From JAEUIT01 sp044220875 (GTDB lineage Bacteria > Planctomycetota > Phycisphaerae > Phycisphaerales > SM1A02): a stretch of DNA of 64,000 nt. Shown here piece by piece: positions 61,839-64,000 of this stretch. A program made the position numbers and the translations under genes. Each line of letters opens with the position of its first letter. Positions within the stretch are counted from its first letter, which is position 1. The DNA lies in contig JBGAQH010000001.1 in assembly GCA_044220875.1 (NCBI GenBank), forward strand, positions 1,116,001 through 1,180,000, written 5' to 3'. The notes beneath the pieces are model-generated. The model was not told the origin of the DNA and did no database searches. It worked only from the letters and a program-made list of their open reading frames with translations.

Positions 61839-64000
61839 ATGGCAATCAAGACTCTGCTCGTGCGACTGGGAGCAATCCTCACGATCACTGCGTTGTTGCA
61901 CACCACCGCGGTCGCCGCCCAGGAGTCGGTCGTCGTCCCGGACTTGACCAAGGGGGGTCACATCCCCAAGGGCGAGAAGCACCATTGGTATCTCGGGCCG
62001 ACCGGCCTGCGGGGGTGGATGTTCAGTGACCGGCTCGTGACGTCAGACGCCCGGCAGATTCTGGTCACGACCGTGGACAAGGGGTCACCGGCCGAAGCGG
62101 TGTTCGAGGTCGGGGACGTGATCCTCGGCGTCGCGGGAAAGCCGTTCTCGTACGACCCCCGGACCGAGTTCGGCAAGGCGGTGACGGCGGCCGAGACACA
62201 AGCGGGGGAGGGCACGCTCTCGCTCATACGTTGGCGGGCGGGCCAATCGGAGGAAGTCGTACTCCGCGTGCCGGTGCTCGGCAGCTTCAGCGCGACAGCC
62301 CCCTTCGACTGCGAGAAATCAGCACGCTTGCTGAAGGATGGGTGCGCCGCGCTGGCAACGCGGATGGCGAAGCCCGGGTACGCCAAGATGGACGCCATCC
62401 CGCGGTCGCTGAACGCGCTGGCGCTCCTGGCGAGTGGCAACGCCGAGTATGCGCCCCTCATCAAGTCGGAAGCCAAGTGGGCGGCCGACTTCTCTGTCCA
62501 GAGCATGCAGACCTGGTATTACGGCTACTGCACGGTGTTCCTGGCCGAATACGTGCTGGCCACCGGCGACGAGTCGGTGCTGCCGGGTCTCCGGCGGCTC
62601 GCGAGGGAAGCAGCCGAAGGACAAAGCGCGGTCGGATCATGGGGGCACGGGTTCGCGATCCCGGACGGTCGCCTGGGCGGCTACGGGATGATGAACTCCC
62701 CGGGCTTGGTCCTGACGATCGGGCTGGTGCTGGCGCGGGAGGCGGGCGTGCGCGATGCAGAGGTGGCTGCCGCGATCGAGCGGAGCGCCAAACTGCTGCG
62801 CTTCTACGTCGGCAAGGGGTCGGTCCCCTACGGCGATCACGCTCCATGGATGGAGGGACACGAAGACAACGGCAAGTGCGGCATGGCGGCGGTCCTCTTC
62901 AACGCGCTTGGCGAGGCACAGGGGGCCGAGTTCTTCTCGCGGATGAGCGTTGCGGCGCACGGGCCGGAGCGCGACTGCGGGCACACCGGAAACTACTTCA
63001 ACATGGTGTGGGCCATGCCGGGTGTCGCGCTCTCGGGGCCGAACGCCTCTGGCGCATGGATGAGCGAGTTCGGCACGTGGTATTTCGACCTGGCCCGCCG
63101 CTGGGACGGCAGCTACGCGCACCAAGGTCCACCGGAAAGGGACAACGACAGCTACGAGGGGTGGGATGCCACGGGCACCTACCTATTGGCCTATGCCATG
63201 CCGCTGAAGAAGATCCGGCTGACCGGCGCGGGCGCGTCGGTCGTTCCCACGCTGGACGCGGCGGCAGCGACCTCTCTCATCGCCGACGGCCGCGGGTGGA
63301 ACAACAAGGACCGTACGAGTGCCTATGACAGGCTCAGCGCGGATCAACTCGTCGGGCGGCTCGGAAGTTGGTCACCGATCGTCCGCGAGCGAGCGGCCAT
63401 GGCGCTGAGCCGTCGAGAGTCCGCGCCCATTCCGGCGATCATTGAACTGCTTGATGCGCCTGGCATCGATGCTCGCTACGGCGCCTGTCAGGCGTTGAGT
63501 CTGCTCGGCGATCGGGCCGCACCGGCGTTCGAGTCGCTTCAGCGATGCCTCTCCCACAACGACCTCTGGCTGCGCATCAAGGCCGCCGACGCCTTGGCCA
63601 ACCTGGGGCCATCCGCCAAACCCGCGGTCCCGAAGCTCCTGGAGCTGCTCTCCGAGGTGGACACGGTCAACGATCCGCGCGGCATGCAGCAGCGATATCT
63701 CACCTTCGCACTCTTCGGCAGCGACGGCGGAATGCTCCGCGGCTCGCTCGACGGGGTCGACCGCGAGGCGCTGTACCGCGCGGTGCGGGCCGGGCTGAAG
63801 AACCAGGATGGACGAGCACGAAGCAGCCTCAGCTCCGTCTATCGAAATCTGTCCCTCGAAGACATCACGCCGTTGTTGCCTGCCATCCACCGGGCGATCG
63901 TCGAGCCAGCGCCGAGCGGTGAGATGTTCGCCGACGGCATTCGCGTGGAAGGGCTTCGTCTGTTCGCCAAGTACAAGATCGCCGAAGGCATCTCGGCGTG
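61839..64000 (+). CDS. exported PDZ/DUF6288-like protein with HEAT-like repeats, incomplete
   Basis: At least 720 residues; the frame is still open at the end of the window. ATG 61839 follows AAGGA nine bases upstream and starts a signal peptide (LLVRLGAILTITALLHTTAVA). The first domain reads HHWYLGPTGLRGWMFSDRLV then a PDZ-like segment with VTTVDKGSPAEAVFEVGDVI, as in DUF6288 proteins of Planctomycetota and Verrucomicrobia (recall). A large helical, possibly alpha/alpha-toroid domain follows (SWGHGFAIPDGRLGGYGMM, HEDNGKCGMAAVLFNALG, ERDCGHTGNYFNMVWAMPG). HEAT-like repeats then begin (VRERAAMALSRRESAPIPAI, LWLRIKAADALANLGPSAKP). Function unknown; a periplasmic scaffold is likely. Confidence 0.85.
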   Translation, partial: MAIKTLLVRLGAILTITALLHTTAVAAQESVVVPDLTKGGHIPKGEKHHWYLGPTGLRGWMFSDRLVTSDARQILVTTVDKGSPAEAVFEVGDVILGVAGKPFSYDPRTEFGKAVTAAETQAGEGTLSLIRWRAGQSEEVVLRVPVLGSFSATAPFDCEKSARLLKDGCAALATRMAKPGYAKMDAIPRSLNALALLASGNAEYAPLIKSEAKWAADFSVQSMQTWYYGYCTVFLAEYVLATGDESVLPGLRRLAREAAEGQSAVGSWGHGFAIPDGRLGGYGMMNSPGLVLTIGLVLAREAGVRDAEVAAAIERSAKLLRFYVGKGSVPYGDHAPWMEGHEDNGKCGMAAVLFNALGEAQGAEFFSRMSVAAHGPERDCGHTGNYFNMVWAMPGVALSGPNASGAWMSEFGTWYFDLARRWDGSYAHQGPPERDNDSYEGWDATGTYLLAYAMPLKKIRLTGAGASVVPTLDAAAATSLIADGRGWNNKDRTSAYDRLSADQLVGRLGSWSPIVRERAAMALSRRESAPIPAIIELLDAPGIDARYGACQALSLLGDRAAPAFESLQRCLSHNDLWLRIKAADALANLGPSAKPAVPKLLELLSEVDTVNDPRGMQQRYLTFALFGSDGGMLRGSLDGVDREALYRAVRAGLKNQDGRARSSLSSVYRNLSLEDITPLLPAIHRAIVEPAPSGEMFADGIRVEGLRLFAKYKIAEGISA

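Overview
The window is one contiguous, very GC-rich piece of bacterial chromosome. It has dense genes, high GC at third codon positions, many long antisense shadow frames and frequent GTG/TTG starts. Several lineage-marking families point to the phylum Planctomycetota, most likely class Phycisphaerae: a DUF1549/DUF1553 plus PSCyt1 haem protein beside a Tat-exported DUF1501 protein, an ECF sigma factor joined to a Ser/Thr kinase with TPR repeats, secreted proteins ending in a doubled dockerin/EF-hand-like tail (DxNxDG..DLxxLLxxWG), a DUF6288-like PDZ protein, and small zinc-ribbon membrane proteins. This placement is inference from gene content; there is no rRNA here. I see no insertion sequence, prophage or CRISPR array.

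Layout. 1-6.5 kb is mostly housekeeping: the tail of a low-molecular-weight phosphatase coupled to rpiB, then pepA and mnmG on the minus strand, tRNA-Thr(TGT), a zinc-ribbon membrane protein and a lipoprotein-like esterase. 6.6-19.2 kb is envelope and degradation: an MscS channel, a three-gene minus-strand PSCyt-type operon (DUF2231/cytochrome/LRR/TRASH fusion, DUF1501, DUF1549-DUF1553), a secreted thioredoxin-fold protein, and a divergent pair of a ThuA-like protein and a GH29 fucosidase. 19.4-29.3 kb holds a fatty acyl desaturase, a prolyl oligopeptidase, two small membrane proteins, an ammonium transporter, a methyltransferase/VOC pair, a ChaA-type antiporter and two tandem DUF1801 proteins. 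29.5-41.8 kb holds a large repeat-built secreted protein, an aldo/keto reductase, an ArsR-SRPBCC pair, a thioredoxin, an RND efflux pump with its adaptor, and a GNAT/VOC/DUF1801 group.

The most unusual locus is 42.0-49.2 kb. Three consecutive plus-strand genes encode exported proteins: a 1202-residue protein with an N-terminal LamG-like domain and a MACPF (perforin/complement) signature, a 595-residue exported protein of unknown family with a helical tail, and a 542-residue protein with a second LamG-like domain. It reads as a candidate pore-forming or adhesion system. A second ArsR-SRPBCC pair follows at once. Both ArsR genes have a good sigma-70-like promoter whose predicted start falls on the ATG, so both transcripts look leaderless.

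The last 13 kb carries a dockerin-tailed HExxH metallopeptidase-like protein, a DinB-like protein, a membrane-anchored methyltransferase, and a tight minus-strand operon: a HAF-repeat exported protein, an ECF sigma factor, and a membrane Ser/Thr kinase with thirteen 42-residue TPR units. After a repeat-rich intergenic region, a DUF6288/PDZ-type exported protein runs off the end.

All calls rest on reading motifs and lengths by eye; no database search or structure prediction was run.
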